DNA from: Microcystis aeruginosa FD4
GTDB taxonomy: Bacteria > Cyanobacteriota > Cyanobacteriia > Cyanobacteriales > Microcystaceae
Direction of reading: 5' to 3'
DNA length: 64,000 bases
Assembly (NCBI RefSeq): GCF_009792235.1
Contig: NZ_CP046973.1
Location: forward strand, 3,720,001 to 3,784,000
Under the pieces are notes generated by a model. That model saw only the letters and a list, made by a program, of their open reading frames with translations. It was not told where the DNA came from and made no database searches. A program made the translations under genes and the position numbers. Shown here piece after piece: positions 17,631 through 28,400 of this stretch; the stretch's first letter is position 1, and every line of letters starts with the position of its first letter.

Positions 17631-19277
17631 TTAACCGAAGTGAGGCATAAGAGTCAAAACTCCCAAGTCTAAATCTTTACTATCGATCGATTTTGCCTCA
17701 TAGAGGGCTAACATATCGTTTAATTGGGGATTACCGCAGGAGGAACCAGTTACGCCCATGGCAATAATCAAACCACAATAACCCTCGGTATTTTTGATGC
17801 GTTTTTGCCAATTGCGGCGCGCATTACGGTGGTCGGGATCATCTTGCTCGAATTCCCCAAATAGATAGAGATCACCGTTAGCCATTTTCAGAATCCCGAG
17901 ATCATAACGGGTATCTTCTAAGGGATCTTCGCCGGGGTTAAAACCAATAGCCGCCAAACCGCCAGCTTGTTCGATTTTTTCGATAATTTCCTTGGCTTTC
18001 GGTCGGGAGGTCTGGATCATGACCACGGGGAAACCCTCCCCTTTTGTTGGTACGGATTGGGGTTGATAATGGATTTTCCGACGATTGCGAATTTTATCTA
18101 ATAATTGCCAGGGAACCATTCCCAGACTGAGATGTGCATTATCAGGAACTAGATCCTCCTTGAGTACGGATTCTTCCTCATCATCCTCATCATCCTCATC
18201 GTCGTCGTCCTCCTCTAAGAGTTGCATAAATTCCGCACATAGATCGGGCATCGTGGCCACTGTCACGGCCACGGTTTCTCCTTTTGCCTGTTCGGGATCG
18301 AGGGGAATGCGAAAACGACGCTGTAATTCTCCGATCGGTTCTTCGGATAAAGCGGATTGATTGCCTTTAAAAAAGCGCAATAGAGCTATTAAAGCCAAAT
18401 ATACCGTGATTGCTTCTTCTTCATCCAAGTAGGGGCGAATACCTTCGTAGGGATGCACGCTGCCGAAAACTGGATGGATTTGGGAGGGGGCAGCCGAGGC
18501 TAGATCGTAGTCATCCTCATCATCTTCCTCATCATCATCGGCCAATTCGTAGCTTAAAAACCAGCAATCTTGGGAAAGAAAGGCTTTTTCTAATCTTTCC
18601 ATCGATTTTTCTTCTAAAGCGGCCTGCCGGAATTGTTTGAGGGATTCTAGGGAACGATAGAGAATGACTCCGTATTCCCGACCGAGCATTCCCATGACAC
18701 AGGCGTAAAGATGCGAGAAATCGGGGCGATCGAGCTTAATTTCCAAAATATCGTAATCAGCTAAACAGGACCAGGGTTCAGCTTTCCAAATTTCGTGAGC
18801 GGTCTTCACTAAAGCGGACTGCCAAGCGGGAGGAATTGCTGGGGGACGGTTATTTTGGAATTCGTCGAACCCACGAAAGAGATCATCGATCAGGGGCAAA
18901 CTGGGGACATAATCGATGGTGATATCGAGATCTTGCAGTACCCCGCGCAGAAAAAACTGTGTTTCTCGATCGCGGACGATAATTTTTTTCGGTCTCGCTG
19001 GCCGGGCGGGATTTTGGGGTGTTTCGATGGCGCGGATTAAGGTTCTCACCATGGCCTCGGGCCCGGTTTCAGGGGAAACTACTTCCATAGCGCGTACACA
19101 GCCCTCGCTACCATCCACCCAGATCACGCACTCGCCGCCGCTTTCTTGATTTGGTTCTAAGGTGGCCCGGGGCATTCTCTCGGATAAGGATAAAGCACGA
19201 CGATCTCCTTCCCAAACACTGGGAATTTGTGGGATTTTTTTGAGGCGGCTTTGGGTGGTCCGGGGCAGAAGATTCAT
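17631..19277 (-). CDS. DUF6930-type cyanobacterial conserved protein
   Basis: A 548-residue soluble protein with N-terminal segment ECVIWVDGSEGCVRAMEVVSP, a middle alpha/beta domain, two very acidic tracts (ADDDEEDDEDDYD near residue 245 and EEDDDDEDDEDDEEE near 355), and a C-terminal domain with IAMGVTGSSCGNPQLNDML. This arrangement is, as far as I remember, that of the DUF6930 family found widely in cyanobacteria. No catalytic motif is recognisable and the function is unknown. The gene stands alone between a toxin-like remnant and the pseudo-caspase. Confidence 0.6.
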   Translation of the reverse strand: MNLLPRTTQSRLKKIPQIPSVWEGDRRALSLSERMPRATLEPNQESGGECVIWVDGSEGCVRAMEVVSPETGPEAMVRTLIRAIETPQNPARPARPKKIIVRDRETQFFLRGVLQDLDITIDYVPSLPLIDDLFRGFDEFQNNRPPAIPPAWQSALVKTAHEIWKAEPWSCLADYDILEIKLDRPDFSHLYACVMGMLGREYGVILYRSLESLKQFRQAALEEKSMERLEKAFLSQDCWFLSYELADDDEEDDEDDYDLASAAPSQIHPVFGSVHPYEGIRPYLDEEEAITVYLALIALLRFFKGNQSALSEEPIGELQRRFRIPLDPEQAKGETVAVTVATMPDLCAEFMQLLEEDDDDEDDEDDEEESVLKEDLVPDNAHLSLGMVPWQLLDKIRNRRKIHYQPQSVPTKGEGFPVVMIQTSRPKAKEIIEKIEQAGGLAAIGFNPGEDPLEDTRYDLGILKMANGDLYLFGEFEQDDPDHRNARRNWQKRIKNTEGYCGLIIAMGVTGSSCGNPQLNDMLALYEAKSIDSKDLDLGVLTLMPHFG

Positions 19278-19352
19278 CGGGAAATTTAGGGGTAGCTGTT
19301 TTAGGATTTTAACCTTTTCTTTTCAAGGATTCCATAAGAATTTTCTATCGAT

Positions 19353-21428
19353 TTAGTCCATAACCTGATAGATAAACCGGAAACCTGACCAAGTTCCCAG
19401 ATCAAAGGCGTATTCATCAATGACACTGCCAGAATTATCCATTTTTAAGCCTAAATCTAATTTTAGATCGCGACCGAATGCTCTGGCTATTTCTAGGGGG
19501 TTAGTCAGGGTGAGCAGTTGGGTGGCTTCTCCCTTGAGGCTTTGAGTGGCATTGAGAAGGGTCAAGGTGTTCGGGAAAGGATGGCGACTGAGGATCAGTA
19601 TATTTTCTGTTATGCCCTTGGGTTGACTAATTTTCCAATGCCCTTGGCGGTCATTGGGGATGGTGGCCTTGGTTTTGGCCGCCACGACAAAGGGGGCTAA
19701 TTGGCTAGAATTGCTGAAATTATCGGGGTTTTCTGAACGGGAACAGTATAAAAGCGGTTGGCGGTCGCTGTTGAGGACAAGGATCAGTGCGTAGAGGGGT
19801 TGTTCTTCTTGATTCTCGATTTGATAGCGAATTTCCGTCCCGACGGGCAGAATTAAGTCATTTTTAGGGATACTAGCCCCCCTGCTACCCGCGATTTTTT
19901 GGGTTTGTACCGTCGAGATATAGGTTTGATCGAGGCTTTCCAGGGTGACAATGACAGCTAAACCGGAGGATTCTTGATTGATCAACAAGTGCCACAATTT
20001 GCAGGCCAGCAGGGTTTCTAGTTGCGATTGCAGTCGTTTGATTCCTGATTTAATTGCTTCGTTGGCCGCCCCTAAACTACCGATAATTAGGGAGCCATTG
20101 GCAGATAATAACTGATAATTGCCAGTTTCTTCGCTACCAACTCGACTTAAGAGACAATCTACCGTTTGTTCGCCAATGTTAACCACGGCGGCCACATCGG
20201 GCAAACTGGCAAAGGTACTGGTGGCATCTACCCGTTCAATCCGGGTTAAATTACTATCCAAACCGACGATTAAACCGATTTGACTGGGAAAAACCCGCAA
20301 TTTTTCCTGTAGAATCTGTCCTATTTCTAGGGAGGCGGTTGCCGATAATAATTGCGCTTTGGCTTTTAAACCCTGACGGGAGAGAATTTGTAGGCTGATT
20401 TCCTCCCCGGTCGCCTCAATAAAGCTTAAACAGGAGTTAATTCCGTAATTTTCCAGGATTTCTAAGGGCAGACCGACCAGATTGACTTCTAGGGTGCGCT
20501 CATCAATAAGATTTGTAACAATTGCTGCGCCACCCCTTGACGTTTCTGACGTTGTATGATATGTCGGCGCAGAATTATTTTTTTGATTACTGGTTAGGAT
20601 TGCCGGCTGCTGTTGTTGACTGCTGTGACTAGCGACGAGATTGCGGAGACGGGGAAAAGCGATCGCGATTGTCGAACTAGGGACAGCTTGCCAGAGATAC
20701 TGAGTGAGATCATAGGTAAATAAGCCGGCATTGGGGCTATTACCGCTCAATTCCAGGGCGATTTGCTCTGGTTGAGCGGCAGAGAAAACAACACCGTTAT
20801 TGGGCTTATTTTTGAGGTTAAAACGGGTTTTGATATCTGCTGCGAAAGTTAACTCGGTGGGATTAAGATTAGCAACAGAGCTAGGATAGGAACGAATTTT
20901 GAGATTACCGAGATAGGGCCGATTTTGGGGGAGATGACTACTATCAAAAATCAAGCTAAACTTATCCGTAGCTAGACAGCGAGCCAAAAGCAAAATATTT
21001 TCCTTAATTAGAGCATTTTCCGTCCCATTACTAGGAATAAAAACCTCTTTTCCTTCTCCAACACTGCCATAACCGCTAAAGTGAAAAATTACCACATCAC
21101 CCGGTTTAGCTTGGGCGATCAGGTGTTCTAAAAAAGCCAATTCGATCGCTTCTCGACTGGCTTTTTGTCCCGTTAAAGTCACTATATCAGCATCCCGAAA
21201 GCCAAAACGATAACGGAGAAGGTCTTTTTGTAACTCCACATCGGTAAGACAACCGGGCAGCGGCGGAATATTCGCCCCATACTGGTCAATACCGACTAAA
21301 AGAGCCAATTTTCGGGGATTAGGGGCGGCGAGAGCAGCCAAATGACGGTTAACTGTCCCTTGACTAATCGCCAAAGTCAGCAACCCCCAACCTGTCTGCT
21401 GGAGCAATTCTCGCCTAGTTATGTTCAT
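19353..21428 (-). CDS. Orthocaspase-like protein with inactivated catalytic dyad (YS type)
   Basis: A 691-residue protein starting with a Tat-type signal (ITRRELLQQTGWGLLTLA). It then has a caspase p20-like fold from ~38: KLALLVGIDQY, LPGCLTDV, VVIFHFSGYGS and LIFDSSHLP. In active metacaspase relatives these last two read SGHG and D-x-C-H; here the His is Tyr120 and the Cys is Ser164, so it should lack protease activity. The C-terminal 400 residues are a beta-rich domain (QPLYALILVLNSDRQPLLY, a DUF4384-like part near 540-600). YS pseudo-orthocaspases are known in cyanobacteria. The start codon overlaps the sat stop by ATGA, so it is translated from the sat mRNA. Confidence 0.85.
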   Translation of the reverse strand: MNITRRELLQQTGWGLLTLAISQGTVNRHLAALAAPNPRKLALLVGIDQYGANIPPLPGCLTDVELQKDLLRYRFGFRDADIVTLTGQKASREAIELAFLEHLIAQAKPGDVVIFHFSGYGSVGEGKEVFIPSNGTENALIKENILLLARCLATDKFSLIFDSSHLPQNRPYLGNLKIRSYPSSVANLNPTELTFAADIKTRFNLKNKPNNGVVFSAAQPEQIALELSGNSPNAGLFTYDLTQYLWQAVPSSTIAIAFPRLRNLVASHSSQQQQPAILTSNQKNNSAPTYHTTSETSRGGAAIVTNLIDERTLEVNLVGLPLEILENYGINSCLSFIEATGEEISLQILSRQGLKAKAQLLSATASLEIGQILQEKLRVFPSQIGLIVGLDSNLTRIERVDATSTFASLPDVAAVVNIGEQTVDCLLSRVGSEETGNYQLLSANGSLIIGSLGAANEAIKSGIKRLQSQLETLLACKLWHLLINQESSGLAVIVTLESLDQTYISTVQTQKIAGSRGASIPKNDLILPVGTEIRYQIENQEEQPLYALILVLNSDRQPLLYCSRSENPDNFSNSSQLAPFVVAAKTKATIPNDRQGHWKISQPKGITENILILSRHPFPNTLTLLNATQSLKGEATQLLTLTNPLEIARAFGRDLKLDLGLKMDNSGSVIDEYAFDLGTWSGFRFIYQVMD

Positions 21429-22594
21429 GACTCTCGCATGGCCCGGATTAATTCGGCAGCCACTTCTGGACGGGAGAATTCCGGAGGTGGTAATTCTCCT
21501 TTGCGCAGCAGTTCCCGGACTTTCGTTCCCGAAAGGTGTATTCTTTCTTCCGGTAAACTGGGGCTAGTTTTGGTGGTTGCCATTCCCGAAGTGCGGGTGC
21601 AGTAGAAAGCGTGTTCAAACTTCATCGGCACGATTCCCAATTCCCCCGGCTCGAACTCATCAAAGATATACTGAGCATCGTAGGTTCCGTAGTAGTCTCC
21701 GACTCCGGCATGGTCACGACCGACGATAAAATGGGTACAACCGTAGTTTTTACGGATAATAGCGTGGAAAATTGCTTCCCGGGGGCCGGCGTAACGCATA
21801 GCTGAGGGGTTGATAGCCAGAATAACGCGATCTTGGGGAAAGTATTTATCCATCATGATCTCATAGCAACGCATCCGCACATCCGCCGGCACATCATCGC
21901 TTTTGGTAGCGCCGACAAGAGGATGCAAGAATAAACCATCTACCACTTCTAGGGCGCATTTTTGAATGTATTCGTGGGCCCGGTGGATGGGATTACGGGT
22001 TTGGAAACCGACAATCGTTTTCCAAGCTTTTTCGTGGAACATTTGGCGCGATTGCAGAGGATCGATCTGATATTTGGGAAACTGAGGATGAGGATCGCGC
22101 TGAAGTAACCATATTGGACCTGCGAGGTTAATTTCTCCCTGTTCGTAGAGGACTTTTACCCCGGGATGTTTCTGGTCGTCGGTACGATAGACGTTAACTG
22201 CTTCGTGGGCCTTATTGTAACGGTATTTTTGGGTTAGCTCTAGGACTCCGACAAAGTTGCCTGCGCTGTCATCTAAACGAATCCAGTTGCCTTCTTTGAG
22301 GGGATCCGCCACTTCTTCGCTAACGGAAAGAGTCACGGGAATTGCCCAGGGTAAACCATTGATTAGACGCATATCATCGACGACTTTTTCGTAGTCGTCC
22401 TGTTCCATAAAGCCTTTGAGGGGACTGAAACCACCAATAGCAATCATAACTAAATCCGAGAGCGCTCGTTCATCTAAGGAAACTCGCGGGAGTTTTGCAG
22501 CTAGGGCAAGAAATTCGGCTTTTTCGGCAGCGGTAGCAATACGATTAATTAATTGCCCACCGTGGGGCGCGATTCCTTCGGTCAGTACAGTCAT
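21425..22594 (-). CDS. sat: Sulfate adenylyltransferase (ATP sulfurylase)
   Basis: Activates sulfate with ATP to adenosine 5'-phosphosulfate, the first step of assimilation. The 389-residue protein shows the nucleotide-binding QTRNPIHRAHEY motif (HxxH), the GRDHAGVGDYYG loop and LSGTKVRELLRKGE near the C-terminus. It is of the single-chain homo-oligomeric type, without an APS kinase domain. ATG at 22594; the upstream 130 bases are shared with a divergently read SDR gene. The last four bases overlap the pseudo-caspase start, an unusual partner for a sulfur gene. Confidence 0.96.
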   Translation of the reverse strand: MTVLTEGIAPHGGQLINRIATAAEKAEFLALAAKLPRVSLDERALSDLVMIAIGGFSPLKGFMEQDDYEKVVDDMRLINGLPWAIPVTLSVSEEVADPLKEGNWIRLDDSAGNFVGVLELTQKYRYNKAHEAVNVYRTDDQKHPGVKVLYEQGEINLAGPIWLLQRDPHPQFPKYQIDPLQSRQMFHEKAWKTIVGFQTRNPIHRAHEYIQKCALEVVDGLFLHPLVGATKSDDVPADVRMRCYEIMMDKYFPQDRVILAINPSAMRYAGPREAIFHAIIRKNYGCTHFIVGRDHAGVGDYYGTYDAQYIFDEFEPGELGIVPMKFEHAFYCTRTSGMATTKTSPSLPEERIHLSGTKVRELLRKGELPPPEFSRPEVAAELIRAMRES

Positions 22595-22725
22595 AAAAAT
22601 TTCTTTACATTGTCACGGTTTATCCTATCAGAAGTTGGCTAAAGCTTAATCAAAGGGGCGTGACTGTCGATGCTTTTCTGGGGCGAAAGGCCTACAATAA
22701 GATTTGTAAAGAATTATCAATAATT

Positions 22726-23430
22726 ATGAGCGAAAAAGTTGTCCTGATTGTCGGCGCTACGGGGGGTATCGGTGCCACTTTAGCCCGTAAACTAGCTGTT
22801 AATGGTCATAAACTCGTATTAGTGGCCAGAAATGCCGATAATTTATCTAATTTAGCTAGTGAGTTGGGTTGTCCCTCTTTAATTGTGCCGACGGATATCA
22901 CCAATCCGACTCAGGTGGAAACTTTGATGGCAAAAATTGTCTCCCATTACGGCCAGTTGGATGTGTTAGTTAATGCGGCCGGAGCCGGGGTGATGAAACA
23001 ATACAATAAAATCACGCCGGAAGATTTAGATAAAATGCTCGACCTCAATCTGAAGGGGAGTTTTTATACCTGTCAGGCTGCGGCTAATGTGATGAAGGAA
23101 AATAAGTACGGTCATATCTGTAATGTGGTGGGAATTTTAGGTAAGCATTCTATGGCTATGGCTGCCGCTTATTGTGCTTCTAAATACGGGGTGGTCGGTT
23201 TTAGTAAATGTTTGGCCGATGAGTTAAAACGCTATGGTATTAAAATGACTTTATTCTATTTTGGTGGTGTGGATACTCCTTTTTGGGATCAGGTGAGCTT
23301 AAAAGTTGATCGCAATAAAATGTTAACCGCTCAAACCGCAGCCGATGCTATCTATTTTGCCATGAATGCTGAACCCCAAGCCGTCCCCATGGAAATTAAT
23401 ATTCAACCCGATAGTCATCTCTTTTTTTAG
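22726..23430 (+). CDS. Short-chain dehydrogenase/reductase
   Basis: A 234-residue classical SDR. It has the NAD(P) glycine motif VGATGGIGATLA, the NAAG motif (VNAAGAG), and the catalytic YCASK (Tyr-x3-Lys) preceded by Ser/Gly-rich VVGILGKH. ATG at 22726 gives the expected N-terminus right before the glycine motif; an in-frame upstream GTG at 22660 would add 22 residues of no known role. The substrate is unknown; 3-ketoacyl or sepiapterin-type reductases are possible. Divergent from sat. Confidence 0.88.
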   Translation: MSEKVVLIVGATGGIGATLARKLAVNGHKLVLVARNADNLSNLASELGCPSLIVPTDITNPTQVETLMAKIVSHYGQLDVLVNAAGAGVMKQYNKITPEDLDKMLDLNLKGSFYTCQAAANVMKENKYGHICNVVGILGKHSMAMAAAYCASKYGVVGFSKCLADELKRYGIKMTLFYFGGVDTPFWDQVSLKVDRNKMLTAQTAADAIYFAMNAEPQAVPMEINIQPDSHLFF

Positions 23431-23436
23431 TCGTCA

Positions 23437-23579
23437 GCTTTTTCAGTTATCAGTTATCAGTAATCAGTAATCAGATTTGAGTTGTCAGTGAATAGTATTA
23501 AGTGGCAAGTTCGGAGTTTAATTTTTACTGCTCACTGTTTACTGCTCACTGTTTACTGCTCACTGTTTACTGCTCACTG
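23437..23579. repeat. Mixed tandem repeats upstream of the HPPD-like gene
   Basis: Two blocks lie here: a heptamer array (CAGTTAT/CAGTAAT, about 23440-23474) and four copies of a 14-base unit CTGCTCACTGTTTA (about 23526-23579). The second sits just before the gene start and could influence its leader. Confidence 0.85.
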
Positions 23580-23606
23580 AAAAACACCACTTTTTTGACT
23601 TTATCT

Positions 23607-24692
23607 ATGTTTATTGATCATATTCATTTTTATGTAGAATCGGCCAAAAAATGGCGAGATTGGTTTGTGCGGGTGATGGATTTTCAGACAATCGCAAGTT
23701 TAGTTAATCTCCACACGCACACGGAAATAGTCGGCAATGGCATCCAAAAAGATAAAACTAAACAGATTATTTTTATCTTATCTTCTCCCTTAAATTGCCT
23801 TAGTCCCGTGGCGGAATTTTTAAGTAAATATCCAGAAGGGGTGGCGGATGTAGCTTTTCAAGTCGAGGATTTAGATAGTTTAGCTAGGAGAATTAAACAG
23901 GCTATTTTTATTGAGGAAACTGTTTTGGCTAGGGGTAAGATAAAAAGCTGTCACATCTCTAGCATTGCGAATCTCAAACATACGTTAATTGAAAGACAGG
24001 GAATCACGCCAATTTTAGCCGATCCTAATCTGATCGAGTATAATACTAGGGAACAATATAATCAAGATATTCTGGCAATTGATCATTTAGTTTTAAATGT
24101 TTTTCAGGGGAATTTAGAGTTAACAGCCAATTGGTATGAGGAAAATTTAGGCTTTAAAAAAAGGCAAACTTTTACTATTAAAACGGAGCGTTCTGGTCTT
24201 TATTCTCAGGTACTTATTCACCCAGAAACTGAATTAAAATTACCGATTAATGAGCCAGATAGTAACAGTTCTCAAATTCAAGAGTTTTTAGATATTAATC
24301 AAAAACCTGGCATTCAACACATTGCTTTAAAAACAGCAAATATTTTAAAATTAACTCAACAATTAAAAGAAAGAAAAGTAGATTTTTTGTCAGTTCCCAA
24401 CAGTTATTATCAACAAATTAACTATCAAAAAAAAGATTTTAATATTGCTGATTGGGAATGGTCAGAAATTAAAAAACAGGAAATTCTCATCGATTTTGAA
24501 CAAAATAGTCATTCCCACCCAGAAAAGCCGACTTTACTGCAAATTTTCACTAAACCAATTTTTTCCCAGCCGACTTTCTTTTTTGAATTAATCGAGCGAC
24601 GTCATGCCGCTAGAGGTTTTGGAGAAGGCAACTTTCAGGCCCTATTTGAAGCGATCGAACGGGAACAAATACAGCGAGGAAATTTCGATTAG
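23607..24692 (+). CDS. 4-hydroxyphenylpyruvate dioxygenase-like protein
   Basis: A 361-residue two-domain vicinal-oxygen-chelate protein. The three iron ligands expected for HPPD are visible in the C-terminal half: DHLVLNV (His), GIQHIALKT (His) and FFELIERR (Glu). HPPD converts 4-hydroxyphenylpyruvate to homogentisate, the head-group precursor of tocopherols in cyanobacteria. The ending ARGFGEGNFQALFEAIEREQ is that of HPPD. I set the start at ATG 23607 (MFIDHIHFYV) because the 35 extra upstream codons are translated repeat. The relatively divergent N-terminal half leaves some doubt about exact substrate. Confidence 0.88.
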   Translation: MFIDHIHFYVESAKKWRDWFVRVMDFQTIASLVNLHTHTEIVGNGIQKDKTKQIIFILSSPLNCLSPVAEFLSKYPEGVADVAFQVEDLDSLARRIKQAIFIEETVLARGKIKSCHISSIANLKHTLIERQGITPILADPNLIEYNTREQYNQDILAIDHLVLNVFQGNLELTANWYEENLGFKKRQTFTIKTERSGLYSQVLIHPETELKLPINEPDSNSSQIQEFLDINQKPGIQHIALKTANILKLTQQLKERKVDFLSVPNSYYQQINYQKKDFNIADWEWSEIKKQEILIDFEQNSHSHPEKPTLLQIFTKPIFSQPTFFFELIERRHAARGFGEGNFQALFEAIEREQIQRGNFD

Positions 24693-24723
24693 AGTCAGAA
24701 AAGCGACAATTTTTCCCGTCAGA

Positions 24724-25260
24724 CTATGGACGATAACGTAATTCAATCACATCTTTTTTGAGCGTGACATCATAGGAACCAAAAAAGGTTTGTCCCAAGA
24801 GTCCTAATCCTTTCATTTGGGGAGAAATACCAACAATCTGATTAGATAAAGCCAATTCTCCAACCTTAACAGAATTAATGCGACCAAGATAAACCGTAAC
24901 GACACCGCCGGCGGTATGAGCGAGTACTTGCCTTTCCGGTTTGACTTTTATCGCTTGTGCCATGGCATCGGTGAGGACGATAGCACTAGCTCCCGTATCA
25001 AAAAGCATTTCATAATAGTGACGGTTATTAAAAACTACCATCACCGTGGGAATACCGTTAACCCGGCGTTGAATGGGTAGCTGATAAACTTGCGGGGAAT
25101 TTTTCCTATTTCTAGACGAACCGCCACAGAGACGGCTAAGATCTATGTGTTGTCCATCTGCTCTTTGGAGAAAACATTCCGATTGAGCGAGAGTCGTAGG
25201 GGTGAAGAGAAATAACAGCAGGGCGCTGGCCAATGCGATCGCAGAAATAGACTTATTCAT
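24724..25260 (-). CDS. Secreted retropepsin-like aspartic protease
   Basis: A 178-residue protein with a cleavable signal peptide (ISAIALASALLLFLF...TLAQ) and one aspartic protease half-domain: MLFDTGASAIVLTD supplies the catalytic D-T-G-A and GLLGQTFFGSYDVTL the conserved C-terminal part of clan AA proteins. Single-domain enzymes of this kind act as homodimers. The start is ATG 25260; an upstream in-frame codon at 25290 would place charged residues before the signal. Target unknown, periplasmic or exported. Confidence 0.82.
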   Translation of the reverse strand: MNKSISAIALASALLLFLFTPTTLAQSECFLQRADGQHIDLSRLCGGSSRNRKNSPQVYQLPIQRRVNGIPTVMVVFNNRHYYEMLFDTGASAIVLTDAMAQAIKVKPERQVLAHTAGGVVTVYLGRINSVKVGELALSNQIVGISPQMKGLGLLGQTFFGSYDVTLKKDVIELRYRP

Positions 25261-25316
25261 GGGTTTGTTTTCGTCCCGGGTGAATCCCATAGCTTCACCA
25301 TATCAAATGTTTGGAA

Positions 25317-25447
25317 GTAAGTAGGGAGGCACAATTATTTGTAGGATGGGTTAGCGGTAGCGTAACCCGTAACCCATGCGGGGGTGGGGTTGAAGTATGA
25401 AACTCCACCTACGTTTATCTTATATTTAATTCCACCCACCTACTTAC
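25317..25447. repeat. MITE-like element, GTAAGTAGG family, copy 2
   Basis: 131 bases from GTAAGTAGGGAGG to CCACCTACTTAC; the outer twelve bases are near-perfect inverted repeats. Its blocks match the element at 11732-11850. It lies between the aspartic protease and TPR-CHAT genes, ending 10 bases before the stop codon of the latter. Confidence 0.8.
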
Positions 25448-25456
25448 AGGTTTAAT

Positions 25457-28400
25457 TTAAGGAAGTCCTAGACAATAAAACGCCCCCCAGTAACGATAGT
25501 CCTGAAAAGGCACTGCATCGGGAGCAAAATTGTCAAGCCACTTGATCAATTCGCCGATTTTTTGATAATTAGCCCCAGCAGCATCGGTGTTGGGGTCTTG
25601 GGCGCGGCGCAGTTGTTGCCAAGTCTGGAAAGCCTGCTGATAATCGGCATCTAAACGGTCCCGCCAGTCTTTTTGGCAAGTCTCCCGCAACGCTTGGCGA
25701 GCTTGGTGTAGAGCCGTTAAGCGTTCCTCTCCGGCCCGCCGTGCGCGATGGTACTCCCGCGAAAACAGCGTTGTAGCCCGGTCAGACACCGCCCAATGAC
25801 TACTGATCACACTTCGAGCGCCCCCCAGCAGAAAGCCTGTACCTAAGCTGAGGGGTTCGTCCAGTAATTCCCGTCGCAGGTTTCCCTCTTGATCTCGGAA
25901 ACCGGCAAAACTGAGACCAGTTTCACAACAGGAGAGAAACACTTCCGACAATTCCGGAAAGCGCCACGAGGGACTAATTAAATCCCGCAAGGTGACTTTT
26001 TGCTCCCCGTCTAGGACGAGGTGGGAGTTGAGAGGATCATCGGGGCGACTGGTGGCGTGGTGGCTAGAGAGTAGGGCTTGCACTTGTTTCAGCAGTTGCA
26101 GATAAGAGTCGGGGGTGACTGTGCGCCCCTGTAGCCGCCGTTGGCGAGGCACATTCCAGGTTTGGGCGACCCACTCACACTCTAGGGGAGTATAGGGCAA
26201 ATCCTCTGTGGTGTTTTCCACAATCCCCAGGGTGTCGGGAGTCGGTTGCGATCGCTCTTGGCATAGTCCCAGAATTTTGGTACTAGGGACAAACTGAAGG
26301 CGAAAGCGATCGCCTAGTAGTTGACCTTCGGCGGTGGGTAGAAGGTCGAAGGGAATTTGGTGCAGAAAGAGGTGGGGAATCAGGATTAAGTCAGTGATGC
26401 CCTGGAGGTGCTGTTGGATGAGGGTATCGAATTGCAGGCGGGTTGCCAATTCTTGCAGACGAGCGGCCATAGCTTGGTGCCACTCATCCCGAAGCTGCTG
26501 GCGGGATTGGGCGGTCTCTGCTTGATTAATCGCAATGTAGGGGTTAACCCAGTTTTCGACCAGCCAGTTTTGCAGGTCGTTGGCGGACTCCGGGGGATTG
26601 GGAATAGTGTGGCAGTTGACCGATTCCCCGCCATCCCGGGAGGGGCGACGCAGGACAAAGATGTGGGTATGGGTGGCGGTGGTGTAGAAGCTGAGGAGGG
26701 CAGTCTGGGGAGAGGGGAGCAGCGCCATTAACTCATCAAGGCGAGGTTGGGGTTGGGGTTGCTGAAGTTGGGCGGTGATGGCATCAAAGCGGTAGAGAGC
26801 GTCCCAGGCTTGACGTTCAGCGGCTTCGGCGGCGAGGAGTTGTTCAGAGGCAAAGCTGGCGCGGGTGTTGCGGCTTAGTGCAGGGGTCAAGGATGGTTTA
26901 TCGGACAGTTCAGGACGGTCTTGAGCGAGTTGGGATTTGCTGCGGCGGCTGTCCTGAAGTTGCTGATACCAGGCTTGTATTTCTGGGGGGATGCGCCCAT
27001 CGGCGTAGAGGTCGCTGATGGCGATTAGGTCGGCAAGGCGTTTGGAGCGGGAACGTTCGACGGTTCGCAGCGCCAGGGAGAGGTCGCCCTGGTTAACGGC
27101 CGCTTGGATTAGGTTTTCATAAACGTCGATAGACTCGCGGACAATTTCTTGGCGCAGGGCTTCGCTGGTAGCCCAGGCGCGGCTTTGTTCAACGGCTTCC
27201 ACGGCAACCCTGTAGCCTTCTAAGGCAATGTCCCACCAGCCCTGCTTAAAGCCCAATTTGCCGAGGTTCCGTCCAGTTCTGAGGGTGTCAGCCGGTAAGA
27301 GAGTGGGGTTGAGAAAGGAAAGTGCCTCTCGACAAAAGGCGATCGCCCGTTCTAGGTTGGCTACCGGCTCTTGACCCAATTCGGCTTGGGTACTGTAGGC
27401 TATGCCCAGATTATTCAGGGTTGCGGCTAAATCCCTTTCTAATCCGGGTTGGCGGTAAGTTGTGGCGGCTTCGGTGTAGTTGGCGATCGCCCGTTCTAGG
27501 TTGGCTACCGGCTCTTGACCCAATTCGGCTTGGGTGCTGTAGGCTACGCCCAGATTAGTCAGGGTTCCGGCTAAATCCCTTTCTAATCCCGGTTGGCGGC
27601 GGATGGTGGCGGCTTCGGTGTGGTTGGCGATCGCCCGTTCTAGGTTGGCTACCGGCTCTTGACCCAGTTCGGCTTGGGTGACGTAGGCTACGCCCAGATT
27701 AGTCAGGGTTTGGGCTAAATCCCTTTCTAATCCGGGTTGGCGGCGGATGGTGGCGGCTTCGCTGTAGTTGGCGATCGCCCGTTCTAGGTTGGCTACCGGC
27801 TCTTGACCCAGTTCGGCTTGGGTGACGTAGGCTACGCCCAGATTAGTCAGGGTTTGGGCTAAATCCCTTTCTAATCCGGGTTGGCGGTAAGTTGTGGCGG
27901 CTTCGGTGTAGTTGGCGATCGCCCGTTCTAGGTTGGCTACCGGCTCTTGACCCAATTGGGCTTGGGTCCCGTAGGCTGCGCCCAGATTATTCAGGGTTGC
28001 GGCTAATTCCCTTTCTAATCCCGGTTGGCGGAAGATGGTGGCGGCTTCGGTGTAGTTGGCGATCGCCCGTTCTAGGTTGGCTACCGGCTCTTGACCCAAT
28101 TCGGCTTGGGTGCTGTAGGCTATGCCCAGATTAGTCAGGGTTTGGGCTAAATCCCTTTCTAATCCGGGTTGGCGGAAGATGGTGGCGGCTTCGGTGTAGT
28201 TGGCGATCGCCCGTTCTAGGTTGGCTACCGGCTCTTGACCCAATTCGGCTTGGGTGCTGTAGGCTATGCCCAGATTAGTCAGGGTTTGGGCTAAATCCCT
28301 TTCTAATCCGGGTTGGCGGCGGATGGTGGCGGCTTCGGTGTAGTTGGCGATCGCCCGTTCTAGGTTGGCTACCGGCTCTTGACCCAATTCGGCTTGGGTG

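Noticed and set aside
18085..18360. Serine-rich antisense frame in the DUF6930 gene
   Set aside because: The run of Ser is simply the complement of the GAT/GAG acidic tract.
23502..23606. N-terminal extension of the HPPD-like protein
   Set aside because: The 35 extra codons are translated 14-base repeats (SLFTAHCLLLTVYC); the ATG at 23607 begins the conserved domain.
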